A stretch of 63,127 bases of DNA from Megasphaera massiliensis (GTDB lineage Bacteria; Bacillota; Negativicutes; Veillonellales; Megasphaeraceae): assembly GCF_000455225.1 (NCBI RefSeq), contig NZ_HF954535.1:59632-122758 (forward strand), in the 5' to 3' direction. The notes beneath the pieces are model-generated. The model saw only the letters and a list, made by a program, of their open reading frames with translations, was not told the origin of the DNA and did no database searches. The translations under genes and the position numbers were made by a program. Positions 54,623 through 63,127 of the stretch are shown one piece after another. Within the stretch, counting starts at the first letter, position 1, and each line of letters opens with the position of its first letter.

Positions 54623-55950
54623 AAGCGGTCACCATCCTTCTTACCACGCAGGATAAGCCGGATGGGAGTGCCTTCAAAACCAAAGGTTTCGCGCAGTCGG
54701 TTTTCCAAAAAGCGCAGATACGAAAAATGCATGAGCTGGGGCTCATTGACGAAAAGGATGAAGGTCGGCGGCTGGACCGAAGCCTGGGTCATATAATAGA
54801 TTTTCAGCAGTCGCCCGCCTTTAGCCGGCGGCGGATTGGTAAGCTGGGCATCTTCGATGAGTTCATTTAAGACGCTCGTCGATACGCGCATATGCTGCTG
54901 TTCCGATACGAATTTGACCATATCGGCCAGGCGATTGATACGCTGCTTCGTAAGGGCCGAAGCAAAGAGGATGGGCGCGTACTGGAGGAAGGCCAGTTCT
55001 CGACGGATGTCTTCTTCAAACTTATGGCTCGTCTTGCTGTCCTTTTCGACGAGGTCCCACTTGTTGACGACGATGATGCAGCCTTTGCCCGCTTCGTGGA
55101 CGTAGCCTGCAATCTTCGTATCCTGTTCGGTAACGCCTTCCGTCGCATCGATGACCAGGACGGCAATGTCCGACCGATCGACGGCCCGCAGAGCCCGGAC
55201 GACGCTGTACCGTTCGACAGGCATGTCGATTTTGGCCTTGCGGCGCATGCCGGCCGTATCGATGAGGACGAAGTCCGTTCCTTCATAAGACCAATGTGTA
55301 TCGATAGAGTCGCGGGTCGTGCCGGGCACGTTGCTGACGATGACCCGATCCTGTCCTAAGAGGGCATTGGTAAGGGATGACTTGCCGACGTTCGGACGGC
55401 CGACGAGGGAGATATGAATCGTATCGTCATCTTCTTCAAGGGCCGGTACTTCTTTGATATTCTTCAGGACTTCATCGAGGAGGTCGCCGAGATTCATCAA
55501 GTTGACGGCTGAAATCCCGATGGGGTCACCCAAGCCGAGATTATAAAATTCATAGATGTTCATTTCCTGTTCGACACTGTCGATCTTATTGACGACCAAG
55601 ATGACCGGTTTCCCGCAGGAGCGCAGGATATGGGCAATTTCTTCATCCTGAGGCTGGATCCCGACTTTCCCGTCGACGACGTATAAGATGACGTCGGCTT
55701 CGCGAATGGCCAGTTCTGCCTGATAGCGCATGCTGGTGAAGATGTGGTCATTGGAATCAACGAATTCAATGCCCCCCGTATCGATCATGGTAAATTCCCG
55801 ACCGAGCCATTCGGCATCAAAATAAATTCTGTCGCGCGTAACGCCGGGAATATCTTCAACGATGGAAATTCGTTTCTTGACAATCGCGTTAAACAGCGTC
55901 GATTTGCCGACATTCGGCCGACCGACGACGGCGACTAAGGGTTTATACAT
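54619..55950 (-). CDS. der: GTPase Der (double-Era)
   Basis: This 443-aa ribosome-assembly GTPase has two G domains and a C-terminal KH-like domain. G domain 1 has [20 protein letters not shown] and VNKID; G domain 2 has [16 protein letters not shown] near 185, [12 protein letters not shown] and [31 protein letters not shown] marks the KH-like region. It helps build the 50S subunit. The gene overlaps plsY by 4 nt and has a 69-nt gap, with a terminator-like hairpin, from the ispH-S1 gene. Confidence 0.97.
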   Translation of the reverse strand: MYKPLVAVVGRPNVGKSTLFNAIVKKRISIVEDIPGVTRDRIYFDAEWLGREFTMIDTGGIEFVDSNDHIFTSMRYQAELAIREADVILYVVDGKVGIQPQDEEIAHILRSCGKPVILVVNKIDSVEQEMNIYEFYNLGLGDPIGISAVNLMNLGDLLDEVLKNIKEVPALEEDDDTIHISLVGRPNVGKSSLTNALLGQDRVIVSNVPGTTRDSIDTHWSYEGTDFVLIDTAGMRRKAKIDMPVERYSVVRALRAVDRSDIAVLVIDATEGVTEQDTKIAGYVHEAGKGCIIVVNKWDLVEKDSKTSHKFEEDIRRELAFLQYAPILFASALTKQRINRLADMVKFVSEQQHMRVSTSVLNELIEDAQLTNPPPAKGGRLLKIYYMTQASVQPPTFILFVNEPQLMHFSYLRFLENRLRETFGFEGTPIRLILRGKKDGDRL

Positions 55951-55972
55951 GGCATTATCCTTTCTATAAACG

Positions 55973-56012
55973 AAAAAAGGATAACCGGTACAGCCCGGCT
56001 ATCCTCTTTTTA
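55973..56012 (-). terminator. terminator between ispH-S1 and der
   Basis: GGATAACCGG pairs with CCGGCTATCC (one mismatch), with A/T runs on both sides. It may partly separate the ispH and der transcripts. Confidence 0.7.
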
Positions 56013-56019
56013 CAAAGCC

Positions 56020-57978
56020 TTAGTTGTTTTCTTCTTCGTTATCCTGGTTAGCGAGGTAGTCGCGAACTTCCTGTTCTTCTTCATCTTTCTGAATAGCCAG
56101 AACGCTGAGAGAAATCTTCTTCTTATCTGTATCGATGCCGATGATCTTAACGTTCATGACATCGCCGATGTCGACCAGGTCTTTGACAGCCACGCCGCGT
56201 TTTTCAGTTAATTCAGAAATATGGAGCAAGCCCTGCAGTTCCGGATCGATAGCTAAGATAGCACCGAAAGGCAAGAGTTTCTTAACTTCACCTTTTACGA
56301 TATCGCCGACTTCAAATTTTTCGATAGCTGCAATCCAGGGGTTCTTCTGAAGTGCTTTCAAGGAGAGGGAAATACGATTCCGTTCCTGATCGAACTTCTG
56401 AACAAGGACTTCGAGTTCTTCTCCGGCCTGGAGAACGTCTTCGACAGCATTGATGCGCTTCCAAGAAATATCAGAAATGTGAAGCAGGCCTTCTACGCCG
56501 CCGAGATCGATGAATGCGCCATAGGGCATGATCTTAACGACAGTACCTTTAATGACAGCCCCTTCTTCAATGTGTTTGAGGGCTTCTTCGCGTTTTGCTT
56601 CGCGTTCTGCTTCAAGTACAGCCTTACGGGACAGGACCAGACGGTTTTTGTGTTCGTCAATGTCGATGACTTTGACCTGGAAGGTTTCACCGACGAGGTA
56701 GTCCAAAGACTTCACGAATTTGATATCGCCCTGAGAGAGGGGGATAAATCCGCGGAGAGATTTGATAGAAACGACAAGACCAGCCTTGTTCGTTTCTTTA
56801 CCAACACATTCGACGAGCTGATCATTTTCGAATGCTTCGCGAACTTCTTTCCAGTCTTCGACTTTCTTCATCTTGACGAGGGAAACGACAATAGCTCCTT
56901 CTTCTTTGATGTTGTTGGCAATTTCAACGGTCAGTTCATCGCCGACTTTGACAAAGTCACTTGCTTTTTCCGGAGCGGGAACAGCCATTTCCTTTTTCGG
57001 CAGAATTGCTTCCGCTTTCGTACCGATGGAAACATAGGCAGCATCATCATTCACAGAAATAACCGTGCCTTTGACCACGTCACCTTTCTTTGGATTTTCT
57101 TCATAGTCATACTTGTCCAACAATTCTTCACTCATTACTTCTGTGCCTTCAGCTTGCAAATTTTCCATAATCTTAACAACCTCCTGTATTATCCAATCCG
57201 GCGTAGAAGCGCCGGCTGTAATGCCTATATGATTCATACCACTGAACCAGTCCGTATCCAATTCGGCTGCTGTTTCAATGTGGTATGTCGGGCAATCCTG
57301 TTCACGGCATACCTGCGCGAGGCGGCCGGTGTTGGCGCTGTTCTTGCCGCCAATGACAATCATGGCGTCCACCTGACCTGCCAATTCTATCGCTGCCTGC
57401 TGACGCTGCTGCGTCGCCGTGCATATGGTCATATGCACATCGAGATGATTAGTCTTTTGTTGCAGGATAGCGGCGATACGCTTGAATTGCTCTTGAGAGA
57501 ACGTCGTTTGTACGACGACTCCCATAGAATCGCAAAAGGGAATTTGTTGAGCCTCTTCTTCCCTGTCTATTATAATAGCACGATTTGCCCCCCATTGTGA
57601 AATACTAATTACTTCGGGATGGGCCTTTTCGCCTACGATTATAAGCTTTTCACCTTTTTCGATGATATTTTTGGCGTCTTGTTGGGCCTTTTTAACGTGC
57701 GGACACGTGGCATCTATGACTTTTAGTTCTCGTTTGTCGGCTTTTTCATAGATTTCCGGTCCGACGCCATGAGACCGAATTAAGACGACAGCCCCTTTTT
57801 CCACCTCATCCAAAGAGTCTACCGGCGACACGCCCTGTTCGGCGAGACGCCCGACAACTTGCGGATTATGGATGATAGGACCTAAGGTGTGTGTTCCTTT
57901 TTCAGCCTGTCCGGCCAGTTCAACGGCTCGTCGGACACCATAGCAGAAGCCACAGGCTGCGGCGAGAGTTACTTTCAT
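56020..57978 (-). CDS. ispH: IspH fused to ribosomal protein S1-like repeats
   Basis: This 652-aa fusion is known in Clostridia and Negativicutes. Residues 1-280 are IspH, the Fe-S reductase that makes IPP and DMAPP. Three ligand Cys lie in AACGFCYGV, DATCPHVKKAQ and TICTATQQRQ, with the active-site block VVQTTFSQEQFKRI and ITAGASTPDWIIQEV. Residues about 300-640 hold four S1 RNA-binding repeats (for example GTVVKIMPYGAFIDLGGVEG and GEVKKLLPFGAILAIDPELQG). The tail is acidic. It overlaps plsC by 4 nt. Links isoprenoid synthesis to translation; the reason for the fusion is not known. Confidence 0.96.
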   Translation of the reverse strand: MKVTLAAACGFCYGVRRAVELAGQAEKGTHTLGPIIHNPQVVGRLAEQGVSPVDSLDEVEKGAVVLIRSHGVGPEIYEKADKRELKVIDATCPHVKKAQQDAKNIIEKGEKLIIVGEKAHPEVISISQWGANRAIIIDREEEAQQIPFCDSMGVVVQTTFSQEQFKRIAAILQQKTNHLDVHMTICTATQQRQQAAIELAGQVDAMIVIGGKNSANTGRLAQVCREQDCPTYHIETAAELDTDWFSGMNHIGITAGASTPDWIIQEVVKIMENLQAEGTEVMSEELLDKYDYEENPKKGDVVKGTVISVNDDAAYVSIGTKAEAILPKKEMAVPAPEKASDFVKVGDELTVEIANNIKEEGAIVVSLVKMKKVEDWKEVREAFENDQLVECVGKETNKAGLVVSIKSLRGFIPLSQGDIKFVKSLDYLVGETFQVKVIDIDEHKNRLVLSRKAVLEAEREAKREEALKHIEEGAVIKGTVVKIMPYGAFIDLGGVEGLLHISDISWKRINAVEDVLQAGEELEVLVQKFDQERNRISLSLKALQKNPWIAAIEKFEVGDIVKGEVKKLLPFGAILAIDPELQGLLHISELTEKRGVAVKDLVDIGDVMNVKIIGIDTDKKKISLSVLAIQKDEEEQEVRDYLANQDNEEENN

Positions 57979-58589
57979 TTTTCGTCCCCTTTATACTGAT
58001 TTTGCATAGTCACGATGGAATCGCGAATTTCTTCGGAAAAGGCCGTGACTACGTCGTGATCCGAGGCTTTTCCGGCCGGAGCCATGATGGGTTTTCCAAA
58101 AATGACTCGAACAGGCCCCGTCTTTTTCGGCAGAAATTCCGAATTGACGATGGCTGCCGGCAACACCGGCACCTTGGCCTTAATGGCGATACCGGCAAAG
58201 CCCTCATGAAAGGGGCCGACCGAGCCGCCTCGGGTCCGCTTCCCTTCCGGGAAAATCCCCAAAACCGCACCATTTTTCAATACCTTAAAGGATTCCATAA
58301 CCGCCTTGCGGTCGATGCGGCCGCGATGGACCGGAAAGGTATGGACATAACGCAGGAACCAGCCCATGACCGGATTGCGGAAGAGTTCCTCCTTGGCCAT
58401 AAAGTGGATGAGATGATGACGCATAGCCGTTCCCAAAAGGGGCGGATCAAAGTTGCTGGCATGATTACAGGCTACGATAAAAGGCCCTTTTTCAGGTATA
58501 TTTTCTTCGCCGATGACTTCCATGTCCAAGAAGCCGTACGTTGCGACATTGAAGATCCTGCGGATCGTATTATACATAAATTCATGCAT
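57975..58589 (-). CDS. plsC: 1-acyl-sn-glycerol-3-phosphate acyltransferase
   Basis: This 204-aa membrane-associated enzyme acylates lysophosphatidic acid. The HX4D motif lies in ACNHASNFDPPLL near 39-51 and the FPEGxR motif in GIFPEGKRTRGG near 115-126. VHRGRIDRKAV and PAAIVNSEF are further landmarks. The ATG shares one base with the cmk stop (TGATG), with AAGGAG upstream. The cmk-plsC-ispH order is typical of Firmicutes. Confidence 0.93.
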   Translation of the reverse strand: MHEFMYNTIRRIFNVATYGFLDMEVIGEENIPEKGPFIVACNHASNFDPPLLGTAMRHHLIHFMAKEELFRNPVMGWFLRYVHTFPVHRGRIDRKAVMESFKVLKNGAVLGIFPEGKRTRGGSVGPFHEGFAGIAIKAKVPVLPAAIVNSEFLPKKTGPVRVIFGKPIMAPAGKASDHDVVTAFSEEIRDSIVTMQNQYKGDEK

Positions 58590-59257
58590 CAGCCTCGCTC
58601 CTTCATAAGGCCGAGAATGACATCGGCCGTCTGTTGTAAATCGAGATCACTGTTGTCGACGACGACAGCGTCATCGGCTTTTTTCAAAGGGGACACCTGG
58701 CGGTGGGAATCCATGTCATCGCGAGCGGCGATGCTGGCGGCGATGTCGTCATACGATTCGCTGCCGCCTTTGGCCTTTACTTCCAAATAGCGGCGCTGAG
58801 CCCGGGATGCGACAGACGCCGTAAGGAATATTTTTAGATCCGCATCCGGCAGAACGACGGTACCGATATCGCGGCCGTCGAGGATGACGCCGCCTTCTTT
58901 GGCCATGGCCTTTTGTAATTTTACCAGTTTTTGCCGTACGACTGCAAGAGCTGCGACGGAAGAAACATGCGATGATACGCGTTGCGTCCGAATGGCCTCG
59001 GTAACTTCCGTCGTCCCGACGTAGACCCGACACAGGTCGGCCATCGGTTCAAGGCGGATGTCAACGGAATCCACCAAGGCCTTGACGGCCTTGTCATCGG
59101 CAATGTCGACGCCGTTTTCCAGCACCGCCCAGGTAAAGGCCCGGTACATGGCCCCGGTATCAATGTATAAATAGCCGACTTTATTGGCCAAGAGTTTAGC
59201 CACACTGCTTTTTCCGGCTCCTGCCGGGCCGTCGATGGCAATCGTTAATTTTTTCAT
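58589..59257 (-). CDS. cmk: cytidylate kinase
   Basis: This 222-aa P-loop kinase phosphorylates CMP and dCMP. The P-loop is AIDGPAGAGKSSVAKLLA near residues 6-23. YIDTGAMYRAFTWAVL, VILDGRDIGTVVLPDADLKIFL and RDDMDSHRQVSPLKKADDAVVVD follow, as in the family. It lies 2 nt after the BaiN/YhiN-type flavoprotein gene. Confidence 0.97.
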   Translation of the reverse strand: MKKLTIAIDGPAGAGKSSVAKLLANKVGYLYIDTGAMYRAFTWAVLENGVDIADDKAVKALVDSVDIRLEPMADLCRVYVGTTEVTEAIRTQRVSSHVSSVAALAVVRQKLVKLQKAMAKEGGVILDGRDIGTVVLPDADLKIFLTASVASRAQRRYLEVKAKGGSESYDDIAASIAARDDMDSHRQVSPLKKADDAVVVDNSDLDLQQTADVILGLMKERG

Positions 59258-59259
59258 AG

Positions 59260-60495
59260 TCAGCCCTCCTTAGCAGCGGCCGTTCCGGCTACAAACCCTG
59301 TCGAAAAGGCTGCCTGTAAATTATATCCGCCCGTAAAGGCATCGATATCGATGACTTCCCCGGCAAAATAAAGGCCCGGAACGAGTTTCGACTCCATCGT
59401 CTTAGGGTCGATTTCCTTGACCGATACGCCGCCGGCGGTGACGATGGCTTCACTGATGGGCCTCGTCCCGGTCACCGTAAGGGGCAGGGCCTTAAAGGCT
59501 TCGACCAAGTGCTGGCGCTGTTCCCGGGAAATCTGATTGACCGGACAGTCTTTTGCAATCCCGGCTTCATGAAGGATGACCGGAATGAGTCGCTGGGGCA
59601 ACAGATCCTTTAAGCCGTTTACAGCTTCTTTGCGGATATATTTTTCAAAATCCCGACGCAGGCGGGCATCGAGTTTTTCCTTCGATAAGGCCGGTTTTAA
59701 GTCGATGCGAAGTTCTAAGGGGAAAGCAGCGCTCTTTTTATGGGCCGCTGCCGTACTGAGCATCAGGATAATCGGCCCGGAAACGCCAAAGTGGGTAAAC
59801 AGCATTTCCCCGAAGTGGGCATCGATTTTTTTCCCACGGCGCCATAGTGACCCTTCGACATTTTTCAGGGACAGTCCCGACAAGTCATGAGGCCAGGATT
59901 CGGCCGTCGTAAAAGGGATGAGCGACGGCTTGAGTTCCGTCACCTCGTGCCCCAGCGATTTTGCAAAGCCGTAGCCGTCGCCGGTAGAACCGGTTACAGG
60001 ATAGGACATGCCGCCTGTCGTGATGATACAGGCATCGCCTTCATAAGTTCTCGAATCCGTTTGGACGACAAAGCGATGTCCCCAAGATTTAACGGCTTTA
60101 ACGCCTTCCTTCAAATGTAGTTCGATGCTCTTGCGGCACAGTTTGTGATAAAAGAGCTTTCGCACTTCGATGGCGCTGTCAGACTGGGGGAAAATACGGC
60201 CGCCTCGTTCTTCTTTTGTCAGAAGGCCCCAGCCGTTCAGTTTATCCAATAAATCGAGGTTCGTAAACTGCTGATAAGCACTGAACAGGAATTTTCCGTG
60301 CCCCGGTGTATGGGCGATGAAATCGGCCATGCTGCAGGAGTTTGTCAAGTTGCAGCGTCCTTTACCGGTGATTCCCATCTTCTTACCGACAATATCATTT
60401 TTTTCAAATAAATGTACTCTGGCTCCCGATTCAGCAGCAGCCAGCGCAGCCATGATGCCGGCCGCACCGGCACCGATGACGAGTATTTCCTTCAT
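59260..60495 (-). CDS. HI0933/BaiN-like NAD(P)/FAD-dependent oxidoreductase
   Basis: This 411-aa flavoprotein has the FAD Rossmann GAGAAGIMAALAAAESGARV near residues 7-26. The HI0933 signatures are KKMGITGKGRCNLTNS, GRIFPQSDSAIEVRKLF, TTGGMSYPVTGSTGDGYGFAKSLGH in two parts, MLFTHFGVSGPIILMLS and FAGEVIDIDAFTGGYNLQAAFSTG. The family is widely conserved with poorly known function; BaiN reduces bile-acid intermediates in one organism. In this position it is a standard member of the scpAB-rluB-cmk operon and probably housekeeping. Confidence 0.92.
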   Translation of the reverse strand: MKEILVIGAGAAGIMAALAAAESGARVHLFEKNDIVGKKMGITGKGRCNLTNSCSMADFIAHTPGHGKFLFSAYQQFTNLDLLDKLNGWGLLTKEERGGRIFPQSDSAIEVRKLFYHKLCRKSIELHLKEGVKAVKSWGHRFVVQTDSRTYEGDACIITTGGMSYPVTGSTGDGYGFAKSLGHEVTELKPSLIPFTTAESWPHDLSGLSLKNVEGSLWRRGKKIDAHFGEMLFTHFGVSGPIILMLSTAAAHKKSAAFPLELRIDLKPALSKEKLDARLRRDFEKYIRKEAVNGLKDLLPQRLIPVILHEAGIAKDCPVNQISREQRQHLVEAFKALPLTVTGTRPISEAIVTAGGVSVKEIDPKTMESKLVPGLYFAGEVIDIDAFTGGYNLQAAFSTGFVAGTAAAKEG

Positions 60496-60506
60496 AAAGA
60501 CTCCTA

Positions 60507-61226
60507 TTATTTATATTTATAGAGTTCGGCCACTTCTTCACGGGTCAAGGAGCGATAGGCTCCGCGCTTGACGCCGCTCAGGGTCAAAAAGGCATACTGG
60601 ATACGGCGCAGGTTGTGAACCTGAAAGCCAAAGTATTCCAGCATGCGGCGGACCTGGCGATTGCGGCCTTCGTGAATGGTGATTTCCAGACTGGTCAGGT
60701 TCGTCCGAGGATCGTAGTCGACGTAGACGACATCAGCCGGTGCCGTCATCCCGTCTTTCAGTTCGACTCCGTCGGCTAAATGCTGCAGAATCGAATCGGC
60801 AACTTGCCCTTTGACCTTGACTTCATACGTCTTATCGACGAGGCGGCTGGGATGCATCAGAATATTAGCCAGTTCGCCGTCATTGGTCATGAGCAGCAAG
60901 CCTTCTGTATTTTGGTCCAAACGGCCGACGGCATAGATACGGTCTTTTTCCTTCTTGAAGTAGTCCATGACCGTCGTCCGTCCTTGATCGTCACTCGATG
61001 TGGTAATGACGCCCTTGGGCTTATTAAACAGGTAGTAATGCTTGGCCTGCATTTCAAGGGTCTTGCCGTCGACGGCAATGCGGTCCTTATCAGGATTGAC
61101 CTTGGTGCCTAATTCTCGGACGACGACACCGTTTACGCGGACTCGTCCTTCTAATATCAGCTTTTCCGAAGCACGCCGTGAAGCGACTCCGCAGTTACTC
61201 ATTACTTTCTGCAACCGTTCTTCCAT
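60507..61226 (-). CDS. rluB: RluB-type 23S rRNA pseudouridine synthase
   Basis: This 239-aa enzyme has an S4 domain (RLQKVMSNCGVASRRASEKL, residues 4-23) and a RsuA/RluB catalytic domain. The catalytic Asp lies in VGRLDQNTEGLLLMTNDG near 102-119. HLADGVELKDGMTAPADV and EGRNRQVRRMLEYFGF follow. ATG 61226 has GGAGG nine bases upstream; it overlaps the scpB 3' end by 32 nt, so the two are coupled. It forms pseudouridine near position 2605 in E. coli numbering for RluB relatives. Confidence 0.94.
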   Translation of the reverse strand: MEERLQKVMSNCGVASRRASEKLILEGRVRVNGVVVRELGTKVNPDKDRIAVDGKTLEMQAKHYYLFNKPKGVITTSSDDQGRTTVMDYFKKEKDRIYAVGRLDQNTEGLLLMTNDGELANILMHPSRLVDKTYEVKVKGQVADSILQHLADGVELKDGMTAPADVVYVDYDPRTNLTSLEITIHEGRNRQVRRMLEYFGFQVHNLRRIQYAFLTLSGVKRGAYRSLTREEVAELYKYK

Positions 61227-61785
61227 CAAGTCCATCCTCCGTAGTATCTACCGACAAGCGGCCGGCTAAATCAGCAAGGGAATCCATGCCGATACATTCC
61301 AAAAAATAAGCAGACGTCCCGTATAAAATCGGCCGTCCCGGACTGTCCTTGCGGCCGAGGTCGATGACCAATCCCTGCTGCACCAAAGAAGTCAGGACCC
61401 TTTCTGACGAAACGCCGCGCAGCTTTTCAATATCAGCCCGCGTCACAGGCTGTTTGAAGGCGATGATGGCCAGTACTTCAAGGGCCATAGGCGACAGTTC
61501 CTTCTTCCCCGTCCGGACCCACTGCAGGGCATCGTGAAGATCCGGCCGGGTCACTAACTGATAGCCGCCGGCAACGCGGATGAGACGCAGCCCTCGCCGC
61601 TGATCTTCTAAAAGATGCTGCAGGCGCTCGGCAATTTTCTCAACGTCTTCCAAAGGCCATCCCAGGTGTTCACTGATATCGGCTTCGGTCATGGCGTCGC
61701 CGCTCAAAAAGAGGAGGGCTTCCAGAAGTGCCGTCGGCTCGCGGTTATCCTTTTGGCGTGTATCGTAAGGCAATGGTATTCCCAT
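61195..61785 (-). CDS. scpB: segregation and condensation protein B
   Basis: This 196-aa condensin subunit has two winged-helix domains: LLEALLFLSGDAMTEADISEHLG near 20-42 and LEVLAIIAFKQPVTRADIEKLRGV, then PGRPILYGTSAYFLECIGM. The frame overlaps scpA by 41 nt at its 5' end. ATG 61785 is used here; TTG 61773 is a reasonable alternative start. With ScpA and Smc it compacts chromosomes. Confidence 0.95.
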   Translation of the reverse strand: MGIPLPYDTRQKDNREPTALLEALLFLSGDAMTEADISEHLGWPLEDVEKIAERLQHLLEDQRRGLRLIRVAGGYQLVTRPDLHDALQWVRTGKKELSPMALEVLAIIAFKQPVTRADIEKLRGVSSERVLTSLVQQGLVIDLGRKDSPGRPILYGTSAYFLECIGMDSLADLAGRLSVDTTEDGLDGRTVAESNE

Positions 61786-62464
61786 CCTTTCCCTCAGCGA
61801 CGGTCATACATTGACCGACCTTGAGCAATTCTAAAACCGCCAAAAAGGTTACGACAAGTTCGACGCGGGATCGACAGGCCTGAAAAATGGCAGCTGCCGT
61901 CATCGTCCCCTTGGCCCGGCGCAGGGCGTAGGTGACGCGGCGCATGCATTCGCCGACGCTGTATATTTCTTTCTGAATCCGTATCTCTACGGCTTCTGGT
62001 TCCGGCAGGGCCTGACATACTTGCTGAAAGGCGTCGTAGAGGGCCTTGGTGTCGATATGGCCTTCGAAGCGGGTTTCATAAGGCATAGGCGCCGGCAGGC
62101 GTCCCATCATCAGGCTGCGGGCGTCCCACAAACTGCCCATGGCCTGAGACAGGGCCTTCATCTTTTTATACTCTACGAGCTGCCGGACCAAGACTTCCTG
62201 CGGGTCTTCTTCGTCGTCAACCACTTTAGGCTGTTTCGGCAGGAGCAGCCGCGATTTTATCTGCAAAAGGGTCGCTGCCATGACAAAAAACTTACTGGCA
62301 TAGTCGACATCAAAGGCGTCGATGTCAGCTACATAAGCATTGAACTGATCGGCAATGTCAACGATAGGAATGTTATAAATGTCGACTTTGTTCTTTTCAA
62401 TCAAATAGAGCAACAGATCTAAAGGTCCTTCAAAATCAGATACTCTATACTTGTATTCAGTCAT
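61745..62464 (-). CDS. scpA: segregation and condensation protein A
   Basis: This 239-aa kleisin links the heads of Smc with ScpB. The N-terminus YKYRVSDFEGPLDLLLYLIEKNKVDIYNI (in parts, residues 4-32) is diagnostic. FFVMAATLLQIKSRLLLPKQ and the C-terminal winged helix (ELVVTFLAVLELLKVGQ) complete the family. It is first in the long minus series scpA-scpB-rluB-BaiN-like-cmk-plsC-ispH. Confidence 0.96.
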   Translation of the reverse strand: MTEYKYRVSDFEGPLDLLLYLIEKNKVDIYNIPIVDIADQFNAYVADIDAFDVDYASKFFVMAATLLQIKSRLLLPKQPKVVDDEEDPQEVLVRQLVEYKKMKALSQAMGSLWDARSLMMGRLPAPMPYETRFEGHIDTKALYDAFQQVCQALPEPEAVEIRIQKEIYSVGECMRRVTYALRRAKGTMTAAAIFQACRSRVELVVTFLAVLELLKVGQCMTVAEGKDGNTIALRYTPKG

Positions 62465-62507
62465 GATTCATTATAACCCATTTTTCAGATAATTTAAACG
62501 GACTGCG

Positions 62508-62537
62508 AAAAGGAGCTGTCCAAAGACAGCTCCTTTG
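62508..62537 (-). terminator. terminator of tRNA cluster
   Basis: AAAAGGAGCTGTC pairs with GACAGCTCCTTT around a four-base loop. It lies 50 nt past tRNA-Leu and ahead of scpA. Confidence 0.82.
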
Positions 62538-62586
62538 TTTTGCAAGGACTTCGGCCACGGCCAACGCCGCTTACACGTTGTTGATT

Positions 62587-62675
62587 TGGTGCCGGGGACC
62601 GGAATCGAACCGGTACGGATATTTCTATCCGACGGATTTTAAGTCCGTTGCGTCTGCCAGTTCCGCCACCTCGGC
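62587..62675 (-). tRNA. tRNA-Leu(TAA)
   Basis: This type-II tRNA has a long variable arm. The acceptor starts GCCGAGG and the 3' end carries CCA. The anticodon stem ACGGA/TCCGT surrounds loop CTTAAAA, anticodon TAA. Confidence 0.97.
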
Positions 62676-62692
62676 ATGACGAAAGAAAAATA

Positions 62693-62766
62693 TGGAGGCG
62701 GCACCCAGAATCGAACTGGGGATGAAGGTTTTGCAGACCTCTGCCTTACCGCTTGGCTATGCCGCC
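62693..62766 (-). tRNA. tRNA-Cys(GCA)
   Basis: The cloverleaf starts GGCGGCA with an encoded CCA. The anticodon loop CTGCAAA gives anticodon GCA. It is 17 nt from tRNA-Leu in the same cluster. Confidence 0.97.
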
Positions 62767-62771
62767 ATATA

Positions 62772-62846
62772 TGGAGCGGAAAACGAGGCTCGAACTCGCG
62801 ACCCCCACCTTGGCAAGGTGGTGCTCTACCACTGAGCTACTTCCGC
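62772..62846 (-). tRNA. tRNA-Gly(GCC)
   Basis: The cloverleaf starts GCGGAAG with an encoded CCA. The anticodon stem CACCT/AGGTG-type surrounds loop TTGCCAA, anticodon GCC. Confidence 0.97.
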
Positions 62847-62851
62847 ATTGG

Positions 62852-62927
62852 TGGTGCTCAGGGACGGAATTGAACCGCCGACACGGGGATTTTCAGTCCC
62901 CTGCTCTACCGACTGAGCTACCTGAGC
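62852..62927 (-). tRNA. tRNA-Phe(GAA)
   Basis: The cloverleaf starts GCTCAGG with an encoded CCA. The anticodon stem GGGGA/TCCCC surrounds loop CTGAAAA, anticodon GAA. Confidence 0.97.
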
Positions 62928-62930
62928 ATT

Positions 62931-63007
62931 TGGCGACCCCGATCAGATTTGAACTGACGATCTTCGCCGTGACAGGGCGACATGTTAAACCGCTACACCA
63001 CGGGGCC
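62931..63007 (-). tRNA. tRNA-Asp(GTC)
   Basis: The cloverleaf starts GGCCCCG with an encoded CCA. The anticodon stem CGCC/GGCG surrounds loop CTGTCAC, anticodon GTC. It is first in the five-tRNA transcript. Confidence 0.97.
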
Positions 63008-63064
63008 ATTTGCTTTCATTCTTCGGGGCTGTCTCGGTATTTCTTAGTGCCTCGAACAAAAACT

Positions 63065-63093
63065 ATTCTACTACAAAACGATGACTTTGGCAA
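63065..63093 (-). promoter_or_regulatory. promoter of five-tRNA cluster
   Basis: Minus strand TTGCCA (63093-63088), 17-bp spacer, TAGAAT (63070-63065), about 57 nt before tRNA-Asp. Confidence 0.75.
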
Positions 63094-63127
63094 GTATTAT
63101 TTTTTAAATTCAATAATATTTTTTCAG

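Noticed and set aside
56479-57600. Plus-strand open frame of 373 codons opposite the IspH-S1 gene
   Set aside because: The opposite strand carries a clear fused gene with all motifs; the frame has no family features.

Overview
The window is a dense, mostly minus-strand stretch of a bacterial chromosome with about 60 protein genes. Base composition is moderate, with many C-ending codons. The gene content fits a Negativicutes (diderm Firmicute) genome close to Megasphaera. Evidence for this is the LL-diaminopimelate aminotransferase route, the IspH-S1 fusion, the scpA-scpB-rluB-cmk-plsC-ispH-der-plsY gene order, a flavin D-lactate dehydrogenase, an acyl-CoA dehydrogenase, and a tandem glycine riboswitch ahead of an alanine/glycine symporter. 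The genus is an inference from gene content.

Layout. 1-7.9 kb: a partial tRNA-Leu, a riboswitch-controlled AGCS symporter, then a tight seven-gene minus operon (guaB, wecG/tagA-like, psd, pssA, GT2, surE, cdd). 8-14.7 kb: recG, rpmB (+), and a gluconeogenic switch made of a CcpN-like HTH-CBS repressor, the PpsR kinase/phosphorylase and PEP synthase. 14.9-25.5 kb: PBP1A, two very small genes, an NCS1 pyrimidine permease, a MacA-MacB-type efflux operon, a flavodoxin, a dapL gene broken by a one-base frameshift, and ychF. 25.6-27.5 kb: a small XRE regulator abutting an IS605-type element that carries only tnpB. 27.5-38 kb: D-lactate dehydrogenase, an ABC-F protein, tRNA-Ala, a second flavodoxin, two small secreted proteins, a divergent pyruvate kinase, an acyl-CoA dehydrogenase, tRNA-Pro, and two tandem paralogous membrane/zinc-ribbon proteins.

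38-44.7 kb: a sugar locus. A LacI regulator lies downstream of a minus operon (xylulokinase, sugar-porter MFS, DUF4867). A fucose/arabinose-isomerase-family gene is divergent from that operon. Matching GTGCCTA(G/A)GCAC operators sit just downstream of both divergent promoters. 45-52.4 kb: nudC, thrB, hom, an ACT protein, an SDR epimerase without its catalytic Tyr, a ChbG/YdjC deacetylase, then larC2-only, larB and a TrmH methylase. 52.4-62.5 kb: a long minus housekeeping series running from scpA through ispH-S1, der, plsY, rsmD and coaD. The window ends with five tRNAs (Leu, Cys, Gly, Phe, Asp), transcribed leftward from one good promoter.

No rRNA, CRISPR array, prophage or conjugative module is visible. 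The points most worth checking are the LarB + LarC2-only pair, the catalytic-Tyr-less SDR beside the YdjC deacetylase, the orphan TnpB element with a possible guide-RNA end, the tandem zinc-ribbon membrane proteins, the dapL frameshift, and the divergent sugar operators.
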